A stretch of 64,000 bases of DNA from Leptospira stimsonii (GCF_003545875.1 NZ_QHCS01000001.1:62001-126000), one strand, 5' to 3'. Positions 1 through 12,832 are shown, numbered from the stretch's first letter. Made by a program: numbers and translations. The notes: generated by a model from the sequence alone, not told the origin.

Positions 1-2
1 AC

Positions 3-2876
<2,874 letters not shown>

Positions 2877-2906
2877 TTTTGTTAAACGAAATCCGATAAA
2901 ACGCAA

Positions 2907-2938
2907 AAGCCAAGGAATTCCACCTCGGCTTTTTTATT
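2907..2938 (+). terminator. Rho-independent terminator after gcvP
   Basis: AAGCCAAGG (2907-2915) pairs with CCTCGGCTT (2923-2931) with one mismatch, followed by a T-rich run. It lies 30 bases after the gcvP stop. Confidence 0.75.
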
Positions 2939-3245
2939 TATATTTAGGAGCCGAGTGTTTTCACTTTCGAGAAGACGATGGATCGAAGCCATTCTTCAAA
3001 CGGAGAATGTTTCGGGCCGAAAGACGCGTTCTGAATAGGATACGGATAACACTTTAGACCGGAAGACATTGGTTACAACTTCTACGATACTTGTTCGTAT
3101 CTTTGTTTTCGCTGAAATACTTGATTTTTTACGAAGTTAGAAGATCTTCCATAGACCGACTCGCTGAGTGCGAATACGAATCGTTCGAAAGAAAGGATTC
3201 GATTCTGGAAAAAGAATCCCCTCTCGAAGAAACTCGGTAAAAAGA
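2939..3245. other. Gene-free stretch between gcvP and ppnP
   Basis: No convincing ORF, RNA or repeat was seen. A weak hairpin, GGATTC (3195-3200) with GAATCC (3214-3219), could help end ppnP transcription on the minus strand, but it has no clear T run. Confidence 0.4.
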
Positions 3246-3560
3246 TTAGGCGATATAGGAACAGCAATAATCGCTGATCTTCTTTACGTTCAATTGAAAT
3301 CTGGACTTTGCAGGGACCTCAAAGGATTGTCCACCTTTGATTTCTTTCCAGGAATTTTCTCCTGGAAGTTTTACAAGAAGTTCTCCTTCTAAAATTTCCA
3401 TAATTTCTTTTTCGTCCGTTCCAAAATCATATTCGCCGGGCATTAGTATTCCGAGAGTTTTTTTACTTCCGTCCGGAAATAGAACGGTGCGGCTTGTGAC
3501 CTTTCCGTCATAATAGATATTCGCTTTTTTTATAACTGTAACGTTTTCAAACTGAGCCAT
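3246..3560 (-). CDS. ppnP: Pyrimidine/purine nucleoside phosphorylase (PpnP/YaiE family)
   Basis: Small single-domain cupin of 104 residues, close to the 94-residue E. coli PpnP, which cleaves nucleosides with phosphate to give a free base and ribose-1-phosphate. The family pattern is clear: a YYDGKVTSRTV N-terminal strand, LGILMPGEYDFGTDEKEIMEIL, then a LPGENSWKEIKGGQSFEVPA core and a C-terminal YCCSYI. The start is the second in-frame ATG (3560) because GGAGG sits eight bases upstream of it; the longer reading from 3575 would put that site inside the gene. It stands alone, facing gcvP, with its promoter presumably in the 380-base gap to the next gene. Cytoplasmic. The family assignment is strong; the substrate range is inferred from E. 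coli. Confidence 0.9.
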   Translation of the reverse strand: MAQFENVTVIKKANIYYDGKVTSRTVLFPDGSKKTLGILMPGEYDFGTDEKEIMEILEGELLVKLPGENSWKEIKGGQSFEVPAKSRFQLNVKKISDYCCSYIA

Positions 3561-3941
3561 GCGGCCTCCATCCAATTTCTATCTCTTTCCCGAACGACAT
3601 TCTTAGATAAAGAATTACAAATCGAAAATGGGAAAGTCATATCTGCAAGACTTCTAAAAGAAAGAATCACGGAAACAATTTTAAGAATGAAAGGGTTCCC
3701 GAATCTAAGAAAAAGAAGAATGTGGATTCTCAGTTTTTACTACTTGACCGAACTTGAAAAAACGATAAATTATCGATCATACTTTTGAAACGATCGAACG
3801 ATCAAACTGCCGTTTCGGTTGAAATACGAAGGTGATATTTTCCCGACTCGTTTCAATTTTATCCGGAGTTCGACCCTTCGGGTAAGAATGAAAAGTAATA
3901 AAGATTGATCCCTTACCGATAAATAATGATTCGAGGTTCCC
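3561..3941. other. Divergent intergenic region upstream of ppnP and the membrane protein gene
   Basis: About 380 bases between two divergent genes with no ORF of note. It must hold both promoters. One plus-strand candidate is listed separately (3744-3771). Several CGATC/GATCG copies lie around 3773-3803 and could be an operator, but there is no way to test that here. Confidence 0.4.
3744..3771 (+). promoter_or_regulatory. Candidate sigma-70 promoter for the membrane protein gene
   Basis: TTGACC (3744-3749), a 16-base spacer and TAAATT (3766-3771). It would give a leader of about 165 bases before the TTG start at 3942. Found by eye only. Confidence 0.3.
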
Positions 3942-5192
3942 TTGTCTAATTGGAGTTTCACGACAGACCAAGCATTAAAAAGTGTAAAGAATCCGTATCT
4001 TTTTCGAGGACTCATAGGTTGTTTTCTCCTATTGGTTCTCGGTTTCGTTTCCCTTTTCGGTCTGGGATTGTTGATCTACTCGCTACAACTTTTTTCGGAA
4101 GGAGAAACTCTGTATCCAAGTCTGATCGTATTTCTGACCTTCTCCTTTTTATTTCTTCTTTTTTCTTCTACAAGAACTTACCGGAAGACGAAGAATTCCA
4201 TTCAAGAAGAGAAGATTCTTCCGAAGGAAGGTATTCTTCTAATTCGGGAAACAGATCGACCGGATCTAAAGATAGATCTTTCTACGATTGTCTGTTATAA
4301 GATAAAAAGAAGAACCGTTTCCAAAAGTGGAACGGTAAGTTCCAGTTCCGGCTATAGAATCGTATGGGATCTTTTTTTTCTAAAATCGGACGGGGCCTTC
4401 TATCATCTCGATACGTATTCCGAACTCGAAAATCTAAAAGTCGAACTTTTGAAATTCAGGACCTTACTTCCTCTTCCTGTTTCCGATGACACAAAGGAGA
4501 ATCTAGGAACTCCGGAGAATTCGACTTCTCTCCCCGCTGTAGAAAGCCCGAAAGTGGATTCAAAATATTTAAAGTTGTCCGCTACGGAAAAAGGGACGAG
4601 AGTAGAATTCAAGAAAGAGAAAACAATAAAAGATAAGATTACGATTCTATCCGTGATGGGCATTTTTTACGGGGTCTGGGGAATCATCTTTCTCTCCATG
4701 AAAGAATTCGAGACGATCTTTTTATTCTTTTTTATCCCTTTCTCAATCCTATTCTTAGGAATTTTTACGATCGCCCTGATCTTTATCATGACCAAAACTT
4801 TAGAGCTAACAGTCGATTCCTCGGGTTTGCGAATTCGATACCGTACCACTCTTCCGATTCTTTCTCATTTTCTTTTCTTAGAACGTTTTTTGCCCGGACA
4901 CGTTGTGCGCCATTGTAGGGCGAATCGTTTTCCGGAAAATCAGAGTGTTCTCACCGTCGCTCTCAAAAAAAATGAAACCGTCCCTCAAGGAAGACTTTCT
5001 TTTTTATTCAATCTACAGACCTTTTCTTTGGGAGATTATACTCTACCTGGAGATACGGAACTCTTAGGAATTTGGCAACTCTTGCCTTGGCTTCCGAATT
5101 CTCCCGGATTCGTCGATTTGATTGCCGCAGAATCTGCGATAGAAGAAAGACTTCGATTAGAGGAAGATAAGATTCTTTTTGAAATTCTCTAA
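3942..5192 (+). CDS. Unknown multi-pass membrane protein
   Basis: 416-residue protein that I do not recognise. The start is TTG with GAGG (3933-3936) just upstream. Four hydrophobic segments occur in two pairs: about residues 23-48 and 58-75, then about 232-252 and 258-285. Between the pairs lies a roughly 150-residue soluble region rich in Lys, Glu and Ser. After the second pair comes another soluble domain of about 130 residues ending in an acidic tail (EERLRLEEDKILFEIL). The repeated two-helix-plus-soluble-domain layout resembles DUF3592-like or PH-like membrane proteins, but that is only a resemblance. It stands alone: ppnP is divergent upstream and 5S rRNA follows. Confidence 0.75.
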   Translation: MSNWSFTTDQALKSVKNPYLFRGLIGCFLLLVLGFVSLFGLGLLIYSLQLFSEGETLYPSLIVFLTFSFLFLLFSSTRTYRKTKNSIQEEKILPKEGILLIRETDRPDLKIDLSTIVCYKIKRRTVSKSGTVSSSSGYRIVWDLFFLKSDGAFYHLDTYSELENLKVELLKFRTLLPLPVSDDTKENLGTPENSTSLPAVESPKVDSKYLKLSATEKGTRVEFKKEKTIKDKITILSVMGIFYGVWGIIFLSMKEFETIFLFFFIPFSILFLGIFTIALIFIMTKTLELTVDSSGLRIRYRTTLPILSHFLFLERFLPGHVVRHCRANRFPENQSVLTVALKKNETVPQGRLSFLFNLQTFSLGDYTLPGDTELLGIWQLLPWLPNSPGFVDLIAAESAIEERLRLEEDKILFEIL

Positions 5193-5231
5193 AATAAAAA
5201 GAAAAAAACGGTCTTAGTTTTTAATTTTAGA

Positions 5232-5261
5232 ATGACAACGTTCTCTCTCGAAAAATACTGT
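5232..5261 (+). promoter_or_regulatory. Candidate promoter of the 5S rRNA gene
   Basis: ATGACA (5232-5237) and TACTGT (5256-5261) are 18 bases apart, with the -10 box ending about 9 bases before the mature 5S start. The position fits an rRNA promoter; the boxes are imperfect. Confidence 0.35.
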
Positions 5262-5270
5262 CCTCAAGAT

Positions 5271-5387
<117 letters not shown>

Positions 5388-5607
5388 TTTTCTTATTTTT
5401 AGACCTTCCTTTGAAAAAATTCTAAAATCCTTTTCCTTCATTCACTTTTTGCAACTTTAAAATCCAATTCCCTTCCAATAGAATAATTCGAGGAAAAAGA
5501 ACGCTTTGATTCTTTTCTTCTCTTTGAAGATTTTTCACTTTAACAAAAGTGAAGCAATGTAGAATTGCGCACGCGACCGAGACCTATTATAAAGGAAGGC
5601 CAAGAAG

Positions 5608-6450
5608 ATGAGTCATCAAATTTTGCAAAGAAAAGATCTCTGCAAACCGCTGAGCTATAAAGAAGGCCTTACCATTTCTTATGAAACGGCACCGGAAAAA
5701 AAAAGATCGATTGCCGATTATATTTTCGGTAATTCCGACTTAGCATTCCATTACGGTTATTTCAAAGAGATATTCAGAAGCAGGGCATTAGCTCTCAAAG
5801 GTGTTTACGACAATCCAACCTGGTGCGAATCCTCCGCCAAAATTCTCGATTTAGTGGAAAGCTGTGGCGGTAAAGTTAAGGTTCAAGGAATTGAGAAGAT
5901 TCTTTCTGTAGACGGTCCCGTGGTGATCGCGGGAAATCACATGAGTACGTGCGAGACATTCATTCTTCCTACATTTGTAACTCAATACAAACCTGTAACC
6001 TTCGTTGTAAAAGAGAGCCTAACGAAAGGAAAACTATTCGGCCCGATCATGAGGTCCAGGGACCCTATTTCCGTCGGGAGAAGTAATCCGAGAGAGGACT
6101 TAGTTGCCGTTTTGGAGCAAGGAGCCGCTTTGCTTAAAAAAGGAATATCGATCATCGTATTTCCTCAGAGTACTCGGACCACGGATTTTACTCCGGCCGA
6201 ATTCAATTCGATTGCGATCAAACTCGCGGCCCGCGCTGGAGTTCCGGTGATTCCGGTCGCTCTCAAAACGGACTTTTGGGAAAATGGAAGAGTAGTGAAA
6301 GACCTCGCTCGTATTTTTCGAAATCGAAAGATTTTCATCACTTTCGGAGATCCTCTCCTCCCGTCGACGGACTCAAGAAAGAATCAAGAAGCTTTGCTAA
6401 AATTTGTCGTTTCTCACTTGAAAAACTGGGGAACGAAAGTAAATGACTGA
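5608..6450 (+). CDS. 1-acyl-glycerol-3-phosphate acyltransferase-like protein (PlsC family variant)
   Basis: 280-residue acyltransferase of the PlsC superfamily, expected to move an acyl chain onto a lysophospholipid or related acceptor at the inner membrane. The catalytic NHMSTCE (H111, E116) is an HX4E form of the usual HX4D. Motif III reads FPQSTR (185-190) instead of FPEGTR. The later FNSIAIKLAARAGVPVIPVALKTDFW is typical of a known sub-branch that shares both changes, so the enzyme is probably active, not broken. A strong AAGGAAGG site precedes the ATG. The stop overlaps the start of the cytochrome lipoprotein gene by 8 bases, so the two are co-transcribed. The exact acceptor is unknown. 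Confidence 0.85.
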   Translation: MSHQILQRKDLCKPLSYKEGLTISYETAPEKKRSIADYIFGNSDLAFHYGYFKEIFRSRALALKGVYDNPTWCESSAKILDLVESCGGKVKVQGIEKILSVDGPVVIAGNHMSTCETFILPTFVTQYKPVTFVVKESLTKGKLFGPIMRSRDPISVGRSNPREDLVAVLEQGAALLKKGISIIVFPQSTRTTDFTPAEFNSIAIKLAARAGVPVIPVALKTDFWENGRVVKDLARIFRNRKIFITFGDPLLPSTDSRKNQEALLKFVVSHLKNWGTKVND

Positions 6451-6862
6451 GAATCAAATTTCAAGTTCTAAAATGACAAGTCTCAAATGGAATCGAATCG
6501 TGGTGAAAGTATATTCAGGTCTTCTAATTTGCTTTTTCTCTTTCTTCTGCCAAACTTCTCCGAATTCGAATAATCGGAGTTCCGACCTTTTGATAAGTGA
6601 CGATCGAGCAAACCTCCTCTGGGATAAAAAATGTGCCGTTTGTCATGGAGTGGACGGAACTCCGAAGGATTCCGTTCTTCCAAATCCGAGAAAACTACGA
6701 GGTTTTGGAATCAAAATGGGATTCTTCTTCGGAGGTGATAAAATGAGAGAGGGAATTTTTAAGACGATCCGGGACGGAAAGAATCAGACCATGCCTTCTT
6801 TTAAGGAAGAATTGTCGGAAGAAGAGATTCGTGCGCTCGTGAGACGAATCGAAAGATTTTGA
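6443..6862 (+). CDS. Small c-type cytochrome lipoprotein
   Basis: 139 residues. The N-terminus has a short hydrophobic stretch (about 24-35) ending in FFSFFC, a lipobox with Cys36 as the lipidated residue, so the mature protein is anchored to a membrane outside the cytoplasm. A single haem site CAVCH (64-68) and a likely axial Met117 (NQTMPSF) define a class I cytochrome c of about 80 residues, closed by a C-terminal helix EEEIRALVRRIERF. It overlaps the upstream acyltransferase gene by 8 bases. A second ATG at codon 11 is an alternative start. It should carry electrons in the periplasm; the donor and acceptor are not shown by the context. Confidence 0.87.
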   Translation: MTENQISSSKMTSLKWNRIVVKVYSGLLICFFSFFCQTSPNSNNRSSDLLISDDRANLLWDKKCAVCHGVDGTPKDSVLPNPRKLRGFGIKMGFFFGGDKMREGIFKTIRDGKNQTMPSFKEELSEEEIRALVRRIERF

Positions 6863-6966
6863 TTCATTTGCTCATCGCCTCTTTAAAATTCTTACGACAA
6901 ACCGATTTTCCCAAAAAAACTGGAATCCGGACTTTGAATGCCCATCCAGAGTAGAATTCGGAGAAG

Positions 6967-7599
6967 TCACAGAATTCTGGAAAGTTGAATCACATCCTCC
7001 CGACTGTACCAATCCGGCTTTTTCAAAATTTGAACCAGAGCTTTGAATTGATTCTTATCAAGGTCGATCGGCTTCCTCTTAAAATAATAGCGCGAAGCTT
7101 GATTTAAACCGTTCATCCCTCGTCCCCAATAGACGCTGTTGATATAATATTCTAAAATTTCGTTCTTCCCTATTTCTTCTTCCAAAGCGGAAGCGATTTG
7201 AATCTCCTTCCATTTTCGAGATAAGGATTTTTCTCGGGAAAGAAAAAGTGTTCTCGCAAGCTGTTGTGTGATCGTACTGGCTCCTCTGATCTTTCGAAAA
7301 AAAAGTGTGGAGGAAAGAATCGTAGAATGAATATCCGAAAGCGAATATCCTCGATGGGAATAAAATCTTCGATCCTCTACCTGAACCATATAAGAAATCC
7401 ATTCTTCCGGAAGTTCGTTTAATCGAACCCATTCTATCTCAAGAGGAATAGATTCTTTTTGATCCGGCAGATAAACGAGGCGATCCTGTTGAACCAGAAT
7501 TTTTCTTTCGGGAAAGAATTGTTCATATACTAAGACTGCCACAAAAAATATCGGAAGTGCGCGTAAAAAAAGCGAATAAAAGAGTTCTCTTCGTTTCAA
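6967..7599 (-). CDS. mtgA: Monofunctional biosynthetic peptidoglycan transglycosylase (GT51)
   Basis: 210-residue membrane enzyme that polymerises lipid II into glycan strands without a transpeptidase domain. One membrane anchor (about 9-28) is followed by the GT51 motifs in order: VEDRRFYSHRG with catalytic Glu75, GASTITQQLART (106-117), and EILEYYINSVYWGRGMNG. The length fits stand-alone MtgA. The start is TTG, overlapping the TGA stop of the upstream reductase gene as TTGA, so translation is likely coupled. It is the last gene of a three-gene minus-strand operon. The role in cell wall growth is inferred from the family and is well supported by the intact motifs. Confidence 0.9.
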   Translation of the reverse strand: MKRRELFYSLFLRALPIFFVAVLVYEQFFPERKILVQQDRLVYLPDQKESIPLEIEWVRLNELPEEWISYMVQVEDRRFYSHRGYSLSDIHSTILSSTLFFRKIRGASTITQQLARTLFLSREKSLSRKWKEIQIASALEEEIGKNEILEYYINSVYWGRGMNGLNQASRYYFKRKPIDLDKNQFKALVQILKKPDWYSREDVIQLSRIL

Positions 7600-8270
7600 G
7601 TTTGACTTAACCGAACCTGATTTTTTTCGTATATTAGAAAAACTTCATCTTCTATAACCTCGGAAGAAACCAAATTCCAATTTTTCCGATCGAAATCCGG
7701 ATATTCCTTTTTTCCTCCCGTTATCGAAGGTAAATCGTTCTTTCCGATCAGGAATGGAACAACGGTAAGATGAATTCTTGAAATGAGATCTAATCGAAAA
7801 AAAGAATCATTCAGAGAGGGACCACCTTCCAAAAGAATTTCGTGATACCCCATTTCCGATAAGAGTCGAAGGACTTCTCTAGGATTTAATTCTTCTCCCT
7901 GGACCAAAATAATTTCCGCAACGGAATCAAGGTTATCCTTAACAAGGGAATAATTCTTCTTCAGACAAAAGATCAATGGAGGTTCTTTAGAAAAACGGAA
8001 TACCTTTTTATCTTCGGGAAGAGTTCCGGAGCGAAGGAGAATCACGGGTCTCGGATCTTTTCCGTTTTCTACATATCGTAAATGAATGACGGGGTCATCG
8101 TTGAGTATCGAATTCTTTCCAAGAATCAAAACTTCCGCTTGAGAGCGTATTTCATCCATTCTCTTCTTATCGTTTCTCGATGATAAACCGTACCATCGCC
8201 CATCCGGGCGGGAAACCTTGCCGTCCAGAGTCATTGCCATGTTGATTGTTACGTTTGGAAGTCGTGTCAT
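7596..8270 (-). CDS. RibD C-terminal-type reductase (riboflavin pathway-like)
   Basis: 224 residues matching the RibD C-terminal reductase domain, which uses NADPH in riboflavin synthesis or in related dihydrofolate reductase-like reactions. Visible signatures are VTINMAMTLDGKVSRPDGRW at the N-terminus, the VLILGKNSILNDDP loop, ILLEGGPSLNDSFF near residue 145 and VPFLIGKNDLPS. The deaminase half of RibD is absent, so this is a stand-alone reductase domain and not full RibD. It overlaps the BFD-like gene upstream as ATGA and the transglycosylase downstream as TTGA. Whether it serves riboflavin synthesis or another reduction cannot be told from this window. Confidence 0.83.
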   Translation of the reverse strand: MTRLPNVTINMAMTLDGKVSRPDGRWYGLSSRNDKKRMDEIRSQAEVLILGKNSILNDDPVIHLRYVENGKDPRPVILLRSGTLPEDKKVFRFSKEPPLIFCLKKNYSLVKDNLDSVAEIILVQGEELNPREVLRLLSEMGYHEILLEGGPSLNDSFFRLDLISRIHLTVVPFLIGKNDLPSITGGKKEYPDFDRKNWNLVSSEVIEDEVFLIYEKNQVRLSQT

Positions 8271-8494
8271 GCTCGAGGAACGTTGAGTTCCCGAGCCAGA
8301 AGTTTACGGACCGAGCTCATACAAGTCCCGCAACCGGTCGAGGCCCCCGTATCATCCATGAGTTTTTCCAACGTATCGTGTCCGTTTCGAATCGACGTTA
8401 GGATCTCTTCTTCGGAAACCTGATTGCAGACGCAAACCTTTCGGGGGCGCATCAATTGGCAGAGATCGACTTGGCTGAAAAATGAGGAATCCAT
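8267..8494 (-). CDS. BFD-like [2Fe-2S] protein
   Basis: 75-residue protein with the bacterioferritin-associated-ferredoxin (Fer2_BFD) pattern: CVC (21-23) and CGTC (55-58) give the four cluster Cys, with NQVSEEEILTSIRNG and a helical linker between them. BFD proteins take electrons to bacterioferritin to release iron, or act as small redox modules. It is first in a tight operon with a RibD-C-like reductase and MtgA, an unusual set. No bacterioferritin gene is near. Cytoplasmic. Confidence 0.85.
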   Translation of the reverse strand: MDSSFFSQVDLCQLMRPRKVCVCNQVSEEEILTSIRNGHDTLEKLMDDTGASTGCGTCMSSVRKLLARELNVPRA

Positions 8495-8588
8495 ATCTTC
8501 TATTTAATTGGACAGTTAGAAATCGGGTTTCCAATCAGATTAGAGACTCTGAAATTCTTCTGCAAGAGAAATTTTTTACGGTTTTCAT

Positions 8589-8616
8589 TTGACATCCCGT
8601 TTCCGAAAAATAGCCT
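8589..8616 (+). promoter_or_regulatory. Candidate promoter for the UMF1 transporter gene
   Basis: TTGACA (8589-8594), a 16-base spacer and TAGCCT (8611-8616). The -35 box is perfect, the -10 box weak. It sits 37 bases before the chosen ATG at 8653. Confidence 0.3.
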
Positions 8617-8652
8617 TTTTTGAAATTTCTGATTAAAAAACAAAGGAAAACC

Positions 8653-9990
8653 ATGCAAGATACAAAAAGAGCTCCTTTCCGAGAAATTCTCGGCTGGTGC
8701 ATGTTCGATTTTGCGAACTCCTCTTATACGACGGTCATTATCAGTGTTACATACGGAATCGTTTTTAGCCAATTAGTCGTCCCCGCCTCTTCCAATCGGG
8801 AAAATCCATATGAGTACGGAAACTTACTCTGGTCGATCGCTCTGGCGGTTTCTTATCTATTAGTCGTCTTAACGGGACCGATTTTCGGCGCTATCACGGA
8901 TTATTCTGCGAGAAAGAAACAATTCCTATTTTACAGTTATGTCTTCTGTATCATATCGACGGGAGCGCTCTGGTTCGTGATTGCACCCGGACAATACGTT
9001 CTTGCCTTCATTCTAATCATTCTTTCAAATTTCTTTTTTGCCTCGGGAGAAAATTTCGCATCCAGTTTTCTTCCCTATCTCGGCCCCAAAGAGGACCTTG
9101 GGAAGATTTCCGGTTATGCTTGGGGGATCGGTTACTTCGGCGGGATCGTAGCGGTCGCGTTAGTCAACACCTTAGGACCAAAGACCATCGATAATTTTGA
9201 TAATTTAAGAATGGTCGGTCCTTATACTGCCTTCTTCTTTTTATTCGCTGGAATTCCGACATTTCTTCTCTTAAGGGAATACACATCCGGAAAAGACAAA
9301 CCGGAAGGACTTTCTTATCTGAAGATCGGAATAGAAAGAGTCGTTTCTACGATGAGAGAAATTCATAAATTCAGAGATATGGCGATTTATCTCGTATCGC
9401 TCTTCTTCGCGATGGCCGCGTTGGGAATTGTGATCAGCTTCGCGTTTATTTATGGTGCTCAAGAAATCAAGACGGAAGAAAAGCACGAGATTGCAATGTT
9501 TCTTTTGATTCAGCTCTTCGCGGCAGTAGGTGCGATTCTTTTCGGATTCATTCAGGATAAGATCGGAGCCAAGAAAACCTTTAACATTACGCTTTTCTTA
9601 TGGATAGTTTGTCTTTTACTCATCTATTGGGTCAAAGATCTTACGGCTTTCTTAATCGGAATCGGAGTTCCGACCACACAACAGTGGGTTTTCGTCGGAA
9701 CAACGGTTCTTGCCGGAGCCGGCTTAGGTGCGACACAATCTGCGAGCCGTGCAATCGTTGGACTTTTTGCTCCCGAATCAAAATCCGGAGAATTTTTCGG
9801 TCTTTGGGGATTGTCCGGAAAAGTCGCGGCGGCCTTCGGACTTGTCGCAGTCGGGGGACTTCAGATCTTATTTGATCTTCGGAATTCTTTTTTAGTCGTC
9901 GCGCTTTTCTTCGTGATTTCACTCCTAATCAACGCTTTTGTGGATGAAGAACGCGGAATCCAAACCGCCGTGAATTACAAAGAAACCTAA
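8653..9990 (+). CDS. UMF1/Atg22-type MFS transporter
   Basis: 445-residue membrane transporter with about 12 hydrophobic segments. The N-terminal WCMFDFANSSYTTVIISVTYG signature and the later GATQSASRAIVGLFAPESKSGEFFG are those of the UMF1 family, related to the yeast vacuolar amino acid effluxer Atg22. The start is the internal ATG at 8653 because AAAGGAAA lies just upstream; an ATG at 8620 would add 11 residues without a ribosome site. It is divergent from the BFD operon and is followed by a perfect hairpin. Substrate unknown; the family suggests small metabolites or amino acids. Confidence 0.85.
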   Translation: MQDTKRAPFREILGWCMFDFANSSYTTVIISVTYGIVFSQLVVPASSNRENPYEYGNLLWSIALAVSYLLVVLTGPIFGAITDYSARKKQFLFYSYVFCIISTGALWFVIAPGQYVLAFILIILSNFFFASGENFASSFLPYLGPKEDLGKISGYAWGIGYFGGIVAVALVNTLGPKTIDNFDNLRMVGPYTAFFFLFAGIPTFLLLREYTSGKDKPEGLSYLKIGIERVVSTMREIHKFRDMAIYLVSLFFAMAALGIVISFAFIYGAQEIKTEEKHEIAMFLLIQLFAAVGAILFGFIQDKIGAKKTFNITLFLWIVCLLLIYWVKDLTAFLIGIGVPTTQQWVFVGTTVLAGAGLGATQSASRAIVGLFAPESKSGEFFGLWGLSGKVAAAFGLVAVGGLQILFDLRNSFLVVALFFVISLLINAFVDEERGIQTAVNYKET

Positions 9991-9998
9991 ATCGGAAG

Positions 9999-10031
9999 AA
10001 TCATAAGAAAGACTTGCCCTTTCTTATGATT
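9999..10031. terminator. Perfect 13-bp hairpin after the UMF1 transporter
   Basis: AATCATAAGAAAG (9999-10011) and CTTTCTTATGATT (10019-10031) pair perfectly around a 7-base loop. There is no long T run after it, so it may be a weak terminator or an mRNA-stabilising or processing hairpin before the small gene at 10062. Confidence 0.5.
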
Positions 10032-10061
10032 CCTGTTATTCTCGAAACAGGTGAACTGTAA

Positions 10062-10271
10062 ATGGCCCTGGAATCGGAAGACGAATTCGAATCGCATCAA
10101 AGTCAAAGAAAACTTGCACTGGCAACGATCGACGAATTGACTCAGACCAAGTTGGATTTGTTGGACGCGGGAAAGGAAATTCCAAGGTTCATCAATTACG
10201 CCATCTCGTATCTCAATAAAAAATATCTCACCGAAGAAAAAGTCATCAGCGATTTTTTGATTAAGAAGTAG
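10062..10271 (+). CDS. Small conserved-type protein of unknown function
   Basis: 69 residues, acidic at the start (ALESEDEFES), then helical: ATIDELTQTKLDLLDAGK and FINYAISYLNKKYLTEEKVISDFL. No known family is recognised. The ATG follows AGGTG with fair spacing. It lies 72 bases after the transporter gene and past the 13-bp hairpin, so it may be read from its own promoter or by read-through. Cytoplasmic by lack of signal or membrane segments. It looks real by its helix pattern and ribosome site. Confidence 0.6.
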   Translation: MALESEDEFESHQSQRKLALATIDELTQTKLDLLDAGKEIPRFINYAISYLNKKYLTEEKVISDFLIKK

Positions 10272-10634
10272 AAGCTCCTACAACTGAAGGATTCCATTCT
10301 CCAATTTTTAAAGCAGTTAAAATTTTGCGCCTATCTCAAAAAGCCATAGGCCCAGGGACTCCAATAAGAATTGGATAAATAAAAACTCAATCGAAAACAA
10401 AAAATGTGGGAACTCCTGCGTTTTCGATCTACAAATACTTCTTTCAAAAACGCAAGGAAATGGAAAAGAAACCGACGAGGAACGATTTCGAATTTTTTTT
10501 TTGCATTTTGGGGTAACTTCGAATTTGAACCACTCCGTCCAATTTCAAAGACAATTTCAATATCGTACGAAGAGGTCCGTCTTCAAATAGAAAAAAACTT
10601 AGAACCAATTTCTAGGAAATCCTTCTACCCTTCC
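10272..10634. other. Gene-free stretch with one copy of the GGAACTCC repeat
   Basis: About 360 bases without a credible gene. It holds a copy of the dispersed repeat (10401-10424). A short plus-strand reading frame from 10404 starts inside that repeat and is judged spurious. Confidence 0.5.
10401..10424 (+). repeat. Dispersed GGAACTCC repeat, copy 1
   Basis: Bases 10405-10424 are identical over 20 bases to 22640-22659, and 10401-10417 match 22562-22578 with one change. The copies lie in intergenic DNA about 12 kb apart. Confidence 0.7.
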
Positions 10635-10661
10635 AATAAAAAAGCCGCGTGAGTCACGCGG
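10635..10661 (-). terminator. Rho-independent terminator of the secreted protein gene at 10697
   Basis: On the minus strand a GC-rich inverted repeat (10645-10661, arms CCGCGTGA/TCACGCGG) is followed by CTTTTTTATT. It ends the gene whose stop is at 10697. Confidence 0.85.
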
Positions 10662-10696
10662 TGTTTAGGACATTCAATTCTTTGATGAAGTGTCGC

Positions 10697-11491
10697 CTAA
10701 CGGAATTCCAACATTTTGGAAATCATCATTCTCTGATCCAACTCCATCATATGAAGTTTTTGGCTGACCATCTTATCGACCTTTCTCATATATCTCTTGT
10801 ATTGGAGAATGATCTGTCTCTGTTTATTATACGGAAGCGGATTCGCCGGATCGTGTAACTTGGAAGTAACACTCGCCGGAACCGGTTGAATCGGATTATC
10901 CGGCCAAATAAAATCCGTATCATGACTGGAGAAAAATTCCAAAAGGATCTCACTGTTGTTATTCGGCGTTCTCTTTCCGTCGCCTAAGAACGTCGGCCCT
11001 TTCGGAGAATTGTTAATGAGACGTCTCATTTCTCGAATAAAAACTTCACCTTTTGCGTTCGTTCTTTTGAATTGAAGAATGATCTTGTCCAAGGATTGAC
11101 CGTCGGTTCCGGGATAAATATAAATTTTGGATTGATATAGATAGGTTTTAGGATAATCGGCGAAGGATTGACCGAGACCGAGATCCAATTCTAAGTATTG
11201 TTTGTTTTCCTTATCTTGAAAAAGAAACTTCGCCGCTTCTCTCGGTTCGTCTTCGATATAACGAAGAGCCTTTTTATAAGTCTCATCTTTTAAGAGGTTA
11301 TTGATCTTAAGAATATTTCCTGCGATCGAAGCGTGGAGGTTATCCACTTCGATATCCGTAAAGCCGCCTTTGCGAACGACTTCTATCTGTCTCTGTTCTT
11401 CCTTCTCTTCCAGAGTGAGCACCTTGTTCGGTGCCGCTCCGATTCCCGTGAGCGAAAGAATTGTCAGAATTGATAAAATACGGATGTTCAT
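10697..11491 (-). CDS. Secreted helical protein of unknown function
   Basis: 264 residues with a cleavable-type signal peptide (MNIRILSILTILSLTGIGAA, cut near residue 19-20), so it is exported. The mature part is rich in charged helices: an early LTLEEKEEQRQIEVVRKG stretch, a central region of about 100 residues with aromatic strands (YLYQSKIYIYPGTDG, FIWPDNPIQPVP), and a C-terminal helix with several Met (MVSQKLHMMELDQRMMISKMLEF). No family is recognised. A periplasmic or flagellar-sheath role is conceivable for a secreted helical spirochaete protein, but there is no direct support. Single gene with its own strong terminator. Confidence 0.8.
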   Translation of the reverse strand: MNIRILSILTILSLTGIGAAPNKVLTLEEKEEQRQIEVVRKGGFTDIEVDNLHASIAGNILKINNLLKDETYKKALRYIEDEPREAAKFLFQDKENKQYLELDLGLGQSFADYPKTYLYQSKIYIYPGTDGQSLDKIILQFKRTNAKGEVFIREMRRLINNSPKGPTFLGDGKRTPNNNSEILLEFFSSHDTDFIWPDNPIQPVPASVTSKLHDPANPLPYNKQRQIILQYKRYMRKVDKMVSQKLHMMELDQRMMISKMLEFR

Positions 11492-11556
11492 AGATTTACC
11501 CTTATTCAGATTATCGAAATTCTTATCCCCCGATCTTTATTTTACAAACCAAAAAA

Positions 11557-12832
<1,276 letters not shown>

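Noticed and set aside
3082..3267. 61-residue minus-strand ORF after ppnP
   Set aside because: It overlaps the end of ppnP and reads like low-complexity Phe/Arg; no family pattern.
5608..6450. PlsC-like enzyme broken in HX4D and FPEGTR motifs
   Set aside because: HX4E and FPQSTR occur together in a known sub-branch, so they are variants and not damage.
10404..10652. 82-residue plus-strand ORF
   Set aside because: It starts inside the dispersed GGAACTCC repeat, has no ribosome site and runs into the minus-strand terminator of the next gene.
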